A DNA stretch of 64,000 nt from Timema cristinae (lineage: Eukaryota > Arthropoda > Insecta > Phasmatodea > Timematidae): assembly GCA_039000515.1 (NCBI GenBank), contig JBCFYV010011164.1, positions 32,541,021-32,605,020 of the forward strand. The letters run 5' to 3'. The position numbers and the translations under genes were made by a program. Every line of letters begins with the position of its first letter. Positions within the stretch are counted from its first letter, which is position 1. A model generated the notes under the pieces. That model was not told where the DNA came from. It ran no database searches and was given only the letters and a program-made list of their open reading frames with translations. Below are positions 36,790-49,080 of the stretch, piece after piece.

Positions 36790-37795
36790 GACATTTGCAC
36801 CATTCGCTCTGTATAATCTCTGTATAGTCAAAGTACGGTCAGTCATCAAGCGTCGTCTGCTTGGACTGAATTAACCAGTGCATGGCGGTACATGGTAAAA
36901 AAAGTGAGTTTATTGGAATATTTCTACTACCTGTTAATGTAAAGTTGTGATTTTTTTTTCAGAATATAGCTTGGATGACAATAATAAAGAAGTTGCATAG
37001 CTTAAATGGTACTTTTTTTTTCAAATACACATTAAAAAATTATTTTAGAATAATATTGTGTTTAGCTACCTGCTAGACTTTTGAACTCCTAACATATAAA
37101 CTCGGATACACTCTACACTCTTGCCCATAGTTGGAGTTTTAGGTTATATTATAAAATATGTATATACACAGTATATTTAGAAAACTAAACATGTCCATTA
37201 TTTGAGTGCCATTCATTTGTCTATATAGTGTTGTACTCGATCGATCATTTAAATAAACAGCACAACCGTTATTTAAAAGAACTCCAATACATTATATTAT
37301 AGAAGATATTATTGTCTGGTAAAGTGAATATAATATAAAAATCTAACCATTATCATAATAAAAACAATTACTATAATGCCGTCAATATTTATATTGTAAC
37401 ACACGATTTTGTTTTAAGTATGATGTTCTGGTACAAGCTAGTTAAATTTAATAACAATTTATTGATGTCTTTTTACGACCAAAAAACACAAACATTAAGA
37501 ACCTATGTATGATTATGTAGTGCCTAAAATAAGCACAACTAGAATTGTATTAGAGCTTAAATGGCAAACAGAGAGTTATTTCACGGCTTCCAATTCAATC
37601 TCAATATTCTAGTGAGCCAAACTACTCTATATTGTTTTCTTCTTATCCAGAAGGTATTAAATGGAATCTTACATCATTCTTTTTCAGCGTGGTACATTCA
37701 AAAGTTCAAAATTGAGAAGAGGTTTTGAGTTTAAGATGAAAATGACTCACTAGACATAGACTCCCCATAAGAGCTAAGCAGCACACTTGCTTCCA
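36790..37795. other. no gene recognised
   Basis: AT-rich non-coding sequence. No start, splice pattern or domain supports a gene. Confidence 0.45.
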
Positions 37796-38026
37796 GCTAC
37801 AGATAGCCCCGTGGCTTCTTTGGTGCTGACTGAGAGCTCACAGCTGACTTCTGACAGTCAACATCTAGGTATATACATACATTTTGACAGCTGCTAAACA
37901 CATGTTTTTGCAGATCATATGGGTCAGCGTAGGGATACATAATTTGGTCTGGTATCTTTTCAAAGCCGTCAGCTGTCAGCTGTGAGCTGTCAATCAGCAC
38001 CAAAGAAGCCATGGGGCTACTGTAGG
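37796..38026. mobile_element. MITE with about 50-bp inverted ends
   Basis: The left end (from GCTACAGATAGCCCC) and the complement of the right end (CCTACAGTAGCCCC) continue as GGCTTCTTTGGTGCTGA and then AGCTCACAGCTGAC with few differences. Total 231 bp. A CCA flanks both sides (37793-37795 and 38027-38029), possibly a 3-bp target duplication. The antisense frame at 37797-38012 is the element read through and is not a gene. Confidence 0.85.
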
Positions 38027-38113
38027 CCAGTGGAAAGCGCGGGAGTCACGTGGGCCAATCACAGCCCACCGTTGGCGGTATGTGCCATGACAGCTATCGT
38101 TGTCCGTACTTAA

Positions 38114-38842
38114 AGGGCGTTTTTTTCATTTGACGACACGATAACAATAATTTTGCCCCAATACTGAAGTATTAGCTGACACGACATTGATAAAACCGTT
38201 GTGTGCTTTTTCTTTCAAAGCCCTACATCGATATCGGTGGCGACAAAATGTTAATTTAGCCGTTTGTTACTGTTTTTAGTTCGGTCAAAATACTTCGTCA
38301 TGACTGCTGTAAATACACTGTACTTATTATAATATCTTCTATCGTCTTGTTTTAGTATGTATCATCATTCAATTAACAAATTTCAACCCAGTTTTTCTCT
38401 CGCAATATTCTGTTTTTGTACTCCTTGGACTTTTTATTCTAAAAACAAGGTTTTTCTTCAATGAGTTCAAATAACGTAATCAAATAATATTTGATTACAT
38501 ACACGCCATACATTTGCTTAAATAAACACCATCCAATACAGTCCAACTCTGGTACACAATTCACGCAACACACTAGATATTAGGCGTATAGATACGGCGC
38601 AATACATGCCAACCGTGTATATTATACAATACCGCGCAAAATGTCAGTCCGAATACAACCGGGGTCCACAGTGTCTCCGATCTGTTGTTGAAAAACGATA
38701 TCGACATATCGGTGCCGATAGATCGGATTTATATAGCCAAGTGAAAAATAATTCCATTTGATGCATTTGAGGTGCCCCGATATCGTTATATCGGTATCGG
38801 CGATGACACATCGGTATGTGTCGGCCAGTGAAAAAACGCCCT
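38114..38842. mobile_element. MITE-like element, possibly Harbinger-like
   Basis: The left end is AGGGCGTTTTTTTCATTTGA, and the complement of the right end is AGGGCGTTTTTTCACTGGCC. Both continue into CGAC. TAA occurs just outside the right GGGCG complement (38842-38844) and near the left (38111-38113), offset by one A. A TAA duplication would suit PIF/Harbinger. Inside lie clusters of CGATATCG/ATCGGT palindromes at about 38227 and 38697-38812. Confidence 0.7.
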
Positions 38843-41169
38843 AACTATACAGAACTGTAGCTAGGACACCTGACCTCGCCACCACACTTGATATCATCTT
38901 TGAGGGAACTGCATGTATACTATTGGGAAACAGCGTTGTCATTCTCTTGTATTCGTGTGGTCAATCTTCCCTGAAATATAGACCAATTTAGCAACACTGG
39001 ATCTTAGATGCTGCCAGTAGCTTCTTCTACAGCAGTACACTACCATCCGACGTAACTGAAAGCGAAAAAATCTGGCAGCAGTTAATTAAAAGAGAGATAT
39101 TGTTCAGAAGACCTGTCATTCCCTCAGCGGTGATATAGGGTGTAGCTGCTTGTATTCTAGCAGTGCGGCCAGTTTAGATACATAGTTTTCAATGGTGACA
39201 GAAATACGCGTGAATCTCTACTCATTCAAATGAAAGCCACTTGTTGTTGTGCAGGATGAACTATTACCGATATTAGTAGACTATCATACCAACATTTCTT
39301 TGAGAGTTTAGATGTGGAATTGTTTATTGGCGAGAAAGAAATGCTACTTAGATTCTGGGATTCAAGACTGATGTAATCTTACACCGAAGGATTCTACTGA
39401 CTTTAGAAAGTACTTGAAACTGTGTTTTTGTCTTTGACATGTCGTTAGATTATTCTACTTACGTATGGAAATACTTGAAAAATGTGTTATTTTATATTTC
39501 CCAATTTTGTTAAATAACGTATAGAAATATTTTCTTCCTAGTTTAGTTGAAAGTAGATGGCGAACCCTGTACCAATGACGTAATATATTTTAAATCTTTT
39601 ATCTTATGTAACAAAACCAGCGCAAATACTTTGTTCTCGAAGTCTGTTTTGTTTACTTAAATCTTAGAAGAAAACATGGGAGAGTATTGGCAGTTCGACA
39701 GTTGCGCTTCTCAACGGCACTGCTAAAATCGCTCCAACTCAATTAGTTATTTTCAATGTATGTTATGTGCCACACAGCACTGTTATACAAGTTGCCTATA
39801 TGATATAGCTCACGGCGGTATTACAGCTTTTGTTCTCAAAAAAGGTAATTTTAATAATTGTTGTAGGAATACTAGACGTACAAGTTCAATACCAGCTAAC
39901 TTTATCAGAATAGACTTACAGACTAGATTAATTCTATAACATACCATACATACTCTCATAGCCGTCCGTTCGTAAGTGAAAGAGGAAACCCCAAATTTCT
40001 TATTAATTCATTTTAGACTTCGTCGGTAATCGAAACCAGAAGCTTCAACAAAATGGTAATATGCGCTACCAGCTGATACAAGACATATATAAACATAGCT
40101 TGAAGTGTGCAGTTTAGAATAGAATCATTTTCTTTGCTCATTAGCTTGAGTCGAAACAGTTTGATTAAGAAAATAGCTCTAATGAAATATTATATAGTGT
40201 AAATATTAGTCACCAAGCCGTGTTCAAATAATGACAAGACAAGACAGAACTTGTAAGTTTATATAATCATTGAAATAATCTATTTATTGCTAACTTAATT
40301 AAAAATTTAAATTATTTAAATCTTTTACTTTTCTATTCGAGTTTATAGTACTATACAAATCTCTAAAATATTGAGATTTGTAATTTTGGGTGAAATATGA
40401 GTCCGATTCAGACACAGATTCGAAATTTCGAAGCTTTGTACAGTCTTGACAAAATATAGATATAGCTAAATATAAATGTTACCACACATCCTTCTTACAG
40501 AATATATCACATAGTGTATTTAAGCTTGAAAATAATTTTTATTTTTATTTTTATTTGTGAAAATACAAATATATTATTAGCTATGAAGAAAAGTACTCCA
40601 CGATACCTATTATTAATTCAATCTTAAAGACTATTCTCGAAATATTTCATTTTTTAAATCTTTGTTATAATAAGGCCTAAGCTATACTAAAATTAAGTTA
40701 ATTTAAATATAATTACATTTTATTTGTTGTAATGTACAATAGTTTTCAAATACCAGTTTTGAACAAAATCGTTAAAGCTATTTTCAAAGAATTTAAACTT
40801 ATTCAAAAATCAGTAATCAGTGAACTACTATTAGATGATTTTTTTAAGGAAATAGAAATATAACTATTTATAATGTAAAACACTTAAGAGGTGCCCATCC
40901 TGAACCAAATCGCAGGTAAATGTTCAAATTAATTAAAAAACTGTCGTTGGTATAATACCTCTAATCGAATTACGCTCCCGCTCCTCCAAAATTTAGACAG
41001 TTTTGTTTGTCATACCAAACATTCCCAAGATATATATTTTAAACAATATCATTAGAACGACTATCGAAATATTTCAAATTTTCGAAAATCACTCATAAGT
41101 AAACTACCCCTTATAGAATATTTACCCAAAATATAAGTATCCATTGTTATTATTCAAGTAAAAGCCTCC
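38843..41169. other. no gene recognised
   Basis: Long AT-rich stretch. No frame of note; 40700-41170 may be the older part of repeat R (next entry). Confidence 0.45.
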
Positions 41170-41440
41170 CTAGATATTAATTTTTAATAAAATCGTTGTA
41201 GATATTTTTGAAAAAATTTGGAATGCAATAAAGACCAATTAAGAGTACTATGACTAATTCAAGGGCTAGTGTATAAAAAAACCTATAACATCTAAATTTC
41301 AAGCTAGAACAAGATCCACTTAACGGTTTCAAATCTTTGACCAGGGACAGACAGATAGACATGGGGAGAAAAAATATTGTAAAATCAACTTTTCGGAGTT
41401 TGGGGTTACATAAAACGTCAAGATTTATCAAAATATCAAG
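41170..41440 (-). repeat. possible dispersed repeat R, diverged copy
   Basis: The minus strand carries TTGACGTTTTATGTAACCCC, followed by a GTCTATCTGTCTGTCC block about 50 bp further. This resembles the GACGTTTCATGATCCCC and TGTCTGTATCT order in the plus-strand copies at 27770 and 56680. The rest aligns poorly by eye, so it may be a related family. Confidence 0.4.
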
Positions 41441-41682
41441 GTCAAAATTTTCATGATTAAAACACTTTCTCTTAATAATATGAAAAAAGTAAAAAGAAGC
41501 AGGGAACTAAGATTTAAGCTCTTACAATAAAGTCTATATTTTATTATTTCTAATTAAAATTTCTATTATTAGATAAAGACAACTAGTTAGATTAGTGTAT
41601 TTAATAGATCAAGATTATTAGGGGGTCCTAAATACTTGTAACACAACAATTAAAAAAGACTATTGTAAATAATAATTAATCT

Positions 41683-41908
41683 TTGCACTACGCCTCATTA
41701 ACCGTTCCGGTTACACACATTCATATATAATAATTAAGATAATGTAGTAGATATGAGGAAGATAGAGTAGAGAGGAAAAGTGAAGGGAGTTGGTAATTAT
41801 TTAGGAAAAATCACGTTTATTACACACAGACGGAATTCGAACCCTGACGTCCTCATCACCAATAAATTAGATAAGACTGATGCATTTGTCCACGTAGACA
41901 TTGATTTG
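41683..41908 (-). repeat. SINE family A, diverged
   Basis: Tail complement TTTGCACTACGCCTCATTAA, a shortened body, then ACGGAATTCGAACCCTGACG (B-box complement) and a head with GTCCACGTAGACATTGA. Confidence 0.8.
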
Positions 41909-42149
41909 GTTAGTTCAAGATAGCAGCTAGTAAAACTACTACATTCGTAGTTCTAATCTCGTGTTGTATAGCACTTTAAGTAGTTCTCTTTTTACGATTT
42001 CTTAGCAGCACTGTGTCACAAAGTATATTCTTTTAAATACATTCTAGTCCAGAAAAATCTATCTTGGTTTTGTGTTTTCACAATGGAAGAAAATGATTGT
42101 AGTCCTTCTACAACATTTGTAAACCTATACATGTTGATGGGAAGGAATA

Positions 42150-43900
42150 ACGTATAAGAATAATTAAAAAGTTTAACAAATCAGTTTATTAATATTCAAA
42201 CAAGTCAATAAGAAGTACAAAGAATTATAGGTAGAAATGATTCAAACAATCCAGTGTTTAAACATGAGAATATAATCGCTTACAGTTAAATAAATAGCTC
42301 GAAAAAGGAGCATCAGGTGTGAAACACCCAGGTACACCTTATAACTCACACATATAGGTCATAGGTGTAAATAATAAAAGCTTGTAACTCGTTAAAGCAG
42401 GACAATTACTAAGTCATCAAATAGGATGAAAGGGAGAAACTCTAAGCCAATGTAATTAAGTGGCGGTGATCAAATTTAATTACAAAATCATCATAGATAA
42501 TTCTACTCCAGTCAACTGGCTGTGAGGCTTCCAACTACAATTCATAATTTCAAATATAAAAAAATAATCCACATAACTATAGTCCCAGTTTAAGGATCTA
42601 CAAGGGCGGTAATTAACACAAGCTAGATTGCTTGGGTTAACTCCACAGATAGTTAGACAATGTTGTAAGCTCCTAGAAGAAAAACTATTATTTTACAACT
42701 AGTAAACAGCGAACTATCAGGAATCTATGGCCAGTCAATTCCTAATTAGTATTTCCTGAGCAATTAATAGTATTCTGTTACCTGAAAAGGGGACAATCAA
42801 TAATACTAGACAAAATAGTGATAATTTTCGACTAACGCTAAAAGCGGCCACAAGGGGGCCGTACACAACAGACAAAACCCCGCGGGCCACTACTATCAAC
42901 AAGTAGTACTTCCACAGGTTGCACACCGCAAGCCGGTACACATTTAGACACATCAGAGACAAGTGTAAGTTACAGAACCAATAAGGTCGTGAAACAAAGC
43001 AATACTTAACCGGTTATTCTTCAATATTTTATTCCATTCTTTAAACTAGACGCAGATTGGCCAAATAGTCTAAGGAGTCTAATCTCGACCCTAATATTTG
43101 CGACTAAGCCTTGTAGGCTTAGAAATATAGTGCATAAAACTATAAACTATACCTTATGGGCATAGGGAAATAAGTCAGTAGTACTGACATACAAAAACTA
43201 AGTCATAAGGACATAGAACACAAGTGCTCAAAGCTCACCATTATAAACTATGCCTTAAGGGCATAGGAACAAGTCAGTAGAACTGACATACAAAAACTAC
43301 GTTATATGGACATAGAATAATAGAACTCAAAGCTTAATAAAGATTACATCACTTAATACTTATAGTATCAGCTATAGCTTGCTCTGTGGTGAGGTAACAC
43401 AGACACCTCAATCATCATGGTCTTCAGTACGTAGTCTTAGCAGATGTTCGTAAATAACTTCCAGCAGTTCCTCCGACGAGTGGTTACAAGAGAATAGCTA
43501 TACGTGAACCGAGGACAGACCTTTTTATACCAGTGGGACTGATAAAAGTTGGCAAGGTCAGCTCCAAGAACGAAGAGGGGTGGTAAACTTCACTAATCAC
43601 GCCACCGAACCCCTAGCGCTCGACGACGGTTGTTGGGAACACCCCGAATGATGCTTCTCTCATTTACTCGTCGTCTGGCCAAGGAGTTATATGTTTGTGT
43701 TTTGGTCTTCAAAGCCGAACTGCCTCGTTCACTGGGGCATTTTTGAAGAGAATTGGGCGTCTCCCGCTTGTGATGTCACAGTGAGTCTATATCTGCTACA
43801 CATTATTAGAACTTATTATATCTGGTAGAAATAGTTTTAAACCTATTATAGGGCTTAATTGAGTGTAAGTGTTAGAAAGTATATAACACGTTACACACAT
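42150..43900 (-). repeat. putative solo LTR-like block
   Basis: On the minus strand a TATA-like GGTATAAAAAGG lies at about 43525-43536. About 1.3 kb downstream is ATTAATAAACTG, an AATAAA-type poly(A) signal (near 42185). The minus strand starts near 43895 with TGTAACGTGTTATATACTTT, and TG is the usual LTR start. The other edge and a target duplication were not found. The frame at 42735-42962 is not convincing. A promoter/poly(A) pair without coding sequence suits a solo LTR; a host promoter is the alternative. Confidence 0.35.
43141..43345. repeat. two-copy tandem repeat, about 110 bp
   Basis: Copies 43141-43251 and 43252-43345 share ATAAACTAT.CCTTA.GGGCATAG, AAGTCAGTAG.ACTGACATAC, AAAAACTA..T.ATA.GGACA and CTCAAAGCT. 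Each copy contains the inverted pair GTCAGTAG/ACTGAC. It lies inside the LTR-like block. Confidence 0.85.
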
Positions 43901-44928
43901 TCCTATAATACACACAAATTGTTACTTTTTTTTTTAAATAAGACAGGGTATAAATATTTCCACAAAATAATAAAAAGAAAATAGGAGAAGTATATTTAAT
44001 CTTAACAACTTTAGACATCCATAAAATAATCAATCTCCTTCCATTCTCTCTTAAAGGTCAGTCAATTATTATTAATAGTATTATTATTCTCTGCCACTTA
44101 ATGGAATGAAAAGAAAACAATACTGACAGGTCTATTTCTTAAAAAATATATATAAGAAGACAAAATTCATGATGTACACTTTGTAAGTCCCCGAATTTAT
44201 TTGTTTAAAGTTTTATGTTGATAACAGTTTACAAAGTTTTCGTCGCTTCAAGTAAAAAGTGGGAGGTGGAAGAGTAGAAGGAAAAAAATGGTGGAAGGGG
44301 TTTGTGTTCCGAAGCCTCCGTTATAACTTGTTTATCCCATTCCCTCCTTAACCACCCTAAAAAAAACTTCTTTCAAAAACTGAGTAATTGTGGCATAAGG
44401 TTTTCCCCCTCCCTTAACCCAAACTCTCTTCATGTACAAGTCTAAAGCAAAGTTCTTACCCGCCCCCCTCCAGCAACCCCTTTCTCGCCCTAGTTAAAAG
44501 CAGAAGTGAAGGTTAGTTTGTGTTTGGTGTTTTTTTGGCTCGCATACCAACATGTTAAGGGATCAAGTGAGGCTACCAAGAACAAATGCCGGAGAGCTTG
44601 CTCCGCTTTCCTTCAAAGATAACTTGAGAGAGAAAGAGAGAGATAATGAAGGTTTGGGTTCGGGGTTTGAGGGTTAGCTGGAAAAACACCCAGGCTCATA
44701 ATGTTTTCAAGTCGACCCTTTAAGCTCTATTATTTTGGCTGAACGCTAAGATCAATTTTTAAAAAAGAATACTTAAAAAAAATATCTAAAAGACCTTCTC
44801 TTGAATATTGAATATTAAAATATTTATTAGGAATTCATGTTTACATCAAAGAAGATGTTTTTATTTGATTTTTACTGCTTTATTCATCTATATGCTTAAA
44901 TGGCATATCCCATTCGATTTACATCTTT
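43901..44928. other. no gene recognised
   Basis: Non-coding. Purine-rich GAGAGAAAGAGAGAGA lies near 44630. Confidence 0.45.
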
Positions 44929-45128
44929 CCCGCTTCGGTGGCTGCATGGTCTAAGGAGCTACTCTTGCAGTAGACTAGACTGCCAATGATGGGAAGATTG
45001 AGGTTCGAATCTCGGTCGAGTGTACTGAGGGTGCTTTTGCAAAACTGTTTTCCACTCTCCCTCTCTCCACGCTAATGCATAAAGACATTAATTTAGTTAG
45101 AACATGAGGTGGTAAGACGGGGTGGTTC
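44929..45128 (+). repeat. tRNA-derived SINE, family A
   Basis: A clear head (CCCGCTTCGGTGGCTGCATG, GGTCTAAGGAG), B box GAGGTTCGAATCTCGG, GTGTACTGAGGG and CCACTCTCCCTCTCTCCACG. Then a shortened 3' part and GGTGGTAAGACGGGGTGG. Confidence 0.9.
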
Positions 45129-45202
45129 AAAATCCATCTTGTAACAGGACGTACTCTTCGAGTTTTATAAAACATTCAATTTCTTTACTACCTTTATTAT
45201 TC

Positions 45203-45351
45203 CAAAGTGATTTTCCGTTCTCCCTCCAAGTAAATGTAGGTACAGTAGATTTATTCCTAGCTATACTTTACTCATACCTACCCTCTTGATGTAAATACGT
45301 GAATAGCTCGGATGAGCAGTAAGATAAAACGTACAAAAGATAAATAAAATA
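45203..45351 (+). repeat. SINE family A, 5'-truncated
   Basis: Begins in the body at GTGATTTTCCGTTCTCCCTC, continues with CAAGTAAATGTAGGTACA, and ends with GAATAGCTCGGATGAGCAGT and AAGATAAAACG plus an A-rich tail. No tRNA head, as expected for 5' truncation. Confidence 0.75.
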
Positions 45352-45857
45352 TCATTTTACTAAGAACATTGTTATTACTATTTGCCACAAGTATATTGTA
45401 ATGTAGTCTATCTATCCATATGTGTAATTGGTTATAGCTGTCATTTTAAGATCTTGGTGATTCTGGTTCAATTCTGGGTGATACTAAGATATTTACTCTT
45501 TGGAAATGGTTTTGTCCAGCTATTCAATCAGTAGATGTATATATAGACCAATATGGATAGGAAGGAACATTCTTGACATCTATATAACAGTTTTTATTCA
45601 TTTATACGTCGTCATGTGATTTTTAACTTTTCATAAATAATAAAATTACCTATTTTATAATAATAAATTAAATATTATCAATGATTACAGCAAAAAAATT
45701 ATTTTATTTTTCTAAAAGGTCCCTTCCAGAGAACCCTATATAGGTGCTAGCGATAGATAAGCATATAGTCCTAGATAAAGCTAGTTTCTAAGTATTTTGT
45801 TGATATAATACATTATAATAAACAGAAAGTAAACTGTTAGTAACTAAATATCCTCTT

Positions 45858-46071
45858 TGAGGGCTTTATGTTAAAAGGCGTCACTCTTATATTGGACTAG
45901 ACTACTATAATTGGTGGATTGAGTTTTAAACCTCGGTTGGGTATACTGAGGTTTCTTTTTCTAAAATGATTTTATATTCTACGTCCACGCAAGTGCAGGT
46001 ACACTTCCTATAAATATAGCCTTTCTAATCCATGAAAAACCACTAGCGTAACTAGTACAAAGGTGTATAAC
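45858..46071 (+). repeat. SINE family A split by the Gypsy insertion, 5' part
   Basis: Degraded head (AAAAGGCGTCACTCTTATAT), a decayed B box (TTTTAAACCTCGG), GTATACTGAGG, CCACGCAAGTGCAGGTACAC, then CTAGCGTAACTAGTAC and GTATAAC. It stops exactly at the LTR. The missing tail resumes at 49907. Confidence 0.85.
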
Positions 46072-46263
46072 TGCACTGTATTAATACTGAAACCTGGTTC
46101 TGTGAATAAAAACCAAATAAATAATCAATTAACAAACATAAACTCAAGAACTTGTATGTTCGTCTTATACTCGTCTATATCTCAGTCTCACTGTCTCACT
46201 GTCTCACAGTCTCACTGTCTCACTATCCTATACTGACAACCTAAACATATATAATACAATGCA
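46072..46263 (-). repeat. 3' LTR
   Basis: 192 bp, TG...CA. It contains an 8-bp tandem run (TCTCACTG units, 46194-46226) that the 5' LTR lacks, which explains much of the length difference. Confidence 0.9.
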
Positions 46264-46275
46264 CTCTCCCTTTAC
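46264..46275 (-). promoter_or_regulatory. polypurine tract
   Basis: The minus strand reads AAAGGGAGAG immediately before the 3' LTR. This is the expected position and composition for the plus-strand DNA primer of an LTR retroelement. Confidence 0.75.
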
Positions 46276-46315
46276 AAGATAATAAGAAACTATAATATTA
46301 AATAGGGTAATACAA

Positions 46316-49010
46316 TTGCACCACAATAAAGAGTCAATCTCTCTGGAGTCCTTGTCCTCCTGGATGAATGAACGGCCTAGGACATGGCCAGGTGCTGTCT
46401 CCGGAGTAGGCTGGACCGGAGATGATACGGGCCTTTGCTTAGCTAATGTTGAGATAAGATTTCTATCGGAGTTTAACCCTCCGCTGCCTCAAGATTTCTT
46501 TCCGTTTGAGGTAGTGGGGGTCTAGGAATTTCTATAGGCTCCTGTGGCAAAATCGTCAGTCGTTCTGTGGTGAGGAGAGCCTCAGTAAGTTGCGGCTCTA
46601 TGTTTGGAACATCATTCATTAGTTCCTCAACTTATCTGCACGGAAAGGTTGCTCTTGTTTTGTTTCATTAGGGTAAACTAGGTATGTCACTTTACGGCAC
46701 CTTTTAAGGACGACACCCATCTAAGCTTTTTATATCCTGGTATCTTTAGTTTGACGGTTTCTTATGGGAAGAATTCCTTCTGTTGTTGTTCTTGATAAAT
46801 AATTGAGTCGCGAAGCTTACTGAAGCTTGGCTAAGCATGCGAACTTTATTTGGGGGTGGGAAGGGGGCGATTACAGTACTAGTTTAGCAGGACTCTTACC
46901 ATCACCAATTTAGGTTATTTCTTTATTGAAACAAAAATTTTACTAACAGAAGGTCAAGAAAAGTAGCAGTATACATCTTCTTAAATTTACCTGCTGCAAT
47001 TTGAACCAATTTTTCTGTACTACGATTTGACAGAGAATATTATGATGGGGACACTTTATTACTATGATTCTATTATTAAGGCAAAAACCATCAAATTCTT
47101 TGAATTAAAAGTTGAACCACTATCAGACACAGCCGCATTGGGCATACCTAATGTAGTTAAAACTACTCATTTTGGATACAGTTTCTTGCACCATAGTTAT
47201 TTTAAAATTCAAGCTTCAATCCAAAACGAAAAGCAATCAACTAGCACTAGGATCATGTGATTCTGATACTTATCATAATCTAAATGGGCCATTTAAAATG
47301 TCTTATGTGTGATAGGCTATGTGTTCAAATACTTGTACTGTCCAAGGTTTTCTATAAACTGACACGTTTCACAGCCTTTTATGGTATCCTAAATATTGGC
47401 ATCCATGATAGGCCACCAACATATTGATATAGCTAACCATTTACTTTTCACAGCTAGGATGATAATCATGCAATTTTTAAAGAACTTTGTGTCATACACT
47501 CTTAGGAATAACGACATGCAATTCCCACACAAGTACACCTTCAGATGTGAAAATTTCTTCTCATCTCCTAAAATAAGGCACAAGTTTAGTATTCACTTTA
47601 TTTGGCCATCCCCTTTTTGAAATCTCTTATACAGCAACTAGAATATTGTCTTTTTCTATAACTTATTATAATTTTACACTGATATTAAAGGTTAAATAAG
47701 CACATATCTCTCTTTAATAGAGGTGAGCTTATTCAAGAGGCTTCTCTCAAAAGTTTCTTCACATAACATTGTCATGGTTGTTGAAGATTTGATGACGTTG
47801 GAATTAATTTTGCATAAAAATTGGGTAACACGAAGTAGGATTTGAGTTGTGTGACATTCTTGAGAGCTGGATATTTTAGAATTTCATCTATTTTCTGTTT
47901 GGTAGGTTTTATTCCTTCAGAACAAATCGTAGACACAATATACTCTATTTCAGTCTTAAATAACTCTGATTTATTTCAATTTATCTTAATATGGTAATCA
48001 TTGAGACGTTTTCATGACCATGTATAGCTTAGTCATACGTTGTTATTCTGTTTCACAGCTGATAAGAACATCATTAATAAAGCACACCATTTCATGAATT
48101 CATTGCAATATTCTGTCCATCACACTTTGAAAAATATTTGGATACTTGCTAATCCATTCAGTATTCGATGATACATGTATCATCACGTACACACCACATT
48201 AGTATTAAAACTATTATTTCTCGTGATTCTGGGCTTGCTTCTAATTTTATTAATTTTATTATACAAAACCTGTGAGTTTGACAAATATATCTTGAATCTT
48301 AGGTATGGGTACTGGTAAATATTAGGCTGGATTCACAGTTGTCTTAAAACCACACACGATCGTACGGCTCCTCTTTTATTCGAAACAACAAATAAAGGGT
48401 TGCTATGTTGATTTATAGATTTGTGTGATAATTCCTTTTTTTTTTGCCATTTTTGAAGTGGTTTTTACCTTTTCCTTTAATTTACAAGGACCGTTACATA
48501 CTTTTTTAAATACAGGTATTGCGAATTCTTTTATTATTAAATTTTCTTAAAATCCACAAATGTTGTCACTCTTTTGTTTAAAACAGTGTGAATACTTATT
48601 TTAAAATTGTTCTTCCAAGCTTACCAATTCAACAGATCTCCAATTTAATCACTTTACTCCAATTTGTTTCAAGCTTATCCAGCCACAGTCTTCCAACAAA
48701 GTCAATGCTCTCGATTTGCAAGCTACCATTTGTAATTCAAAATTGTCATTATTATGGTTCACACAAAATTCAATTATTTTATTTATTTATTTAAAGCGCA
48801 TCTCTGCAAATAGTTTTGAGTACTAGATTAGATGATTGCAATGGAATATGCTGGGAATATTTCTTACCCATTCCTTTACTGATAATAGATACTACAATAC
48901 TGTTGTCCCCTCCATCTCTAACGGCATGTCTTCTACTAACAATTAAATAACATGACTGCCACTTCACTGTATTTAGGCTAAACTGTTGATATTCAGATTT
49001 CCCATCAAAT
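46316..49010 (-). pseudogene. Gypsy pol relic (protease, RT, RNase H, integrase)
   Basis: Minus-strand order. A weak protease region lies at about 49010-48830. The linker WLDKLETNWSKV at 48700-48630 resembles the WL..L.LDW block of the family. An RT fingers-like stretch with NKRGAVRSC lies near 48380-48360. The RT active site is FINDVLIS near 48080-48060, where the usual Y[IVL]DD has Asn for the first catalytic-pair Asp. The integrase zinc-binding CETC is at 47376-47358, with CWWPIMDANI before it. Integrase core follows: LVLVDCF (first Asp, about 47250-47230) and GMPNAAVSDSGSTF (second Asp, about 47140-47100). The pol end SSRRTRTPERLTLY is near 46360-46316, a usual tail for this group. Stops and frameshifts throughout. 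RNase H lies between 47950 and 47620 but is poorly preserved. Confidence 0.85.
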
Positions 49011-49080
49011 ATTCTTCAAAATCGCTAGGTTCAGTCTCAATCTCAGTCTCTAAAGTAACTTTGTTTGATGCTTGAAACAC

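Noticed and set aside
37797..38012. 71-codon minus frame as a small protein
   Set aside because: The frame spans almost the whole MITE, including its inverted ends.
36790..40700. Host gene exons around the MITE cluster
   Set aside because: Some GC-richer patches (36840, 38860, 39000) looked exon-like, but no frame with splice sites or domain could be assembled.
41177..41431. 84-codon minus frame as a gene
   Set aside because: It coincides with a possible copy of dispersed repeat R and has no domain.
46194..46226. CRISPR-like array
   Set aside because: The 8-bp units have no spacers. It is a microsatellite in an LTR, and the genome is eukaryotic.
47027..47260. 77-codon plus frame as a gene
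   Set aside because: It is antisense to the Gypsy integrase core, which reads clearly on the minus strand.
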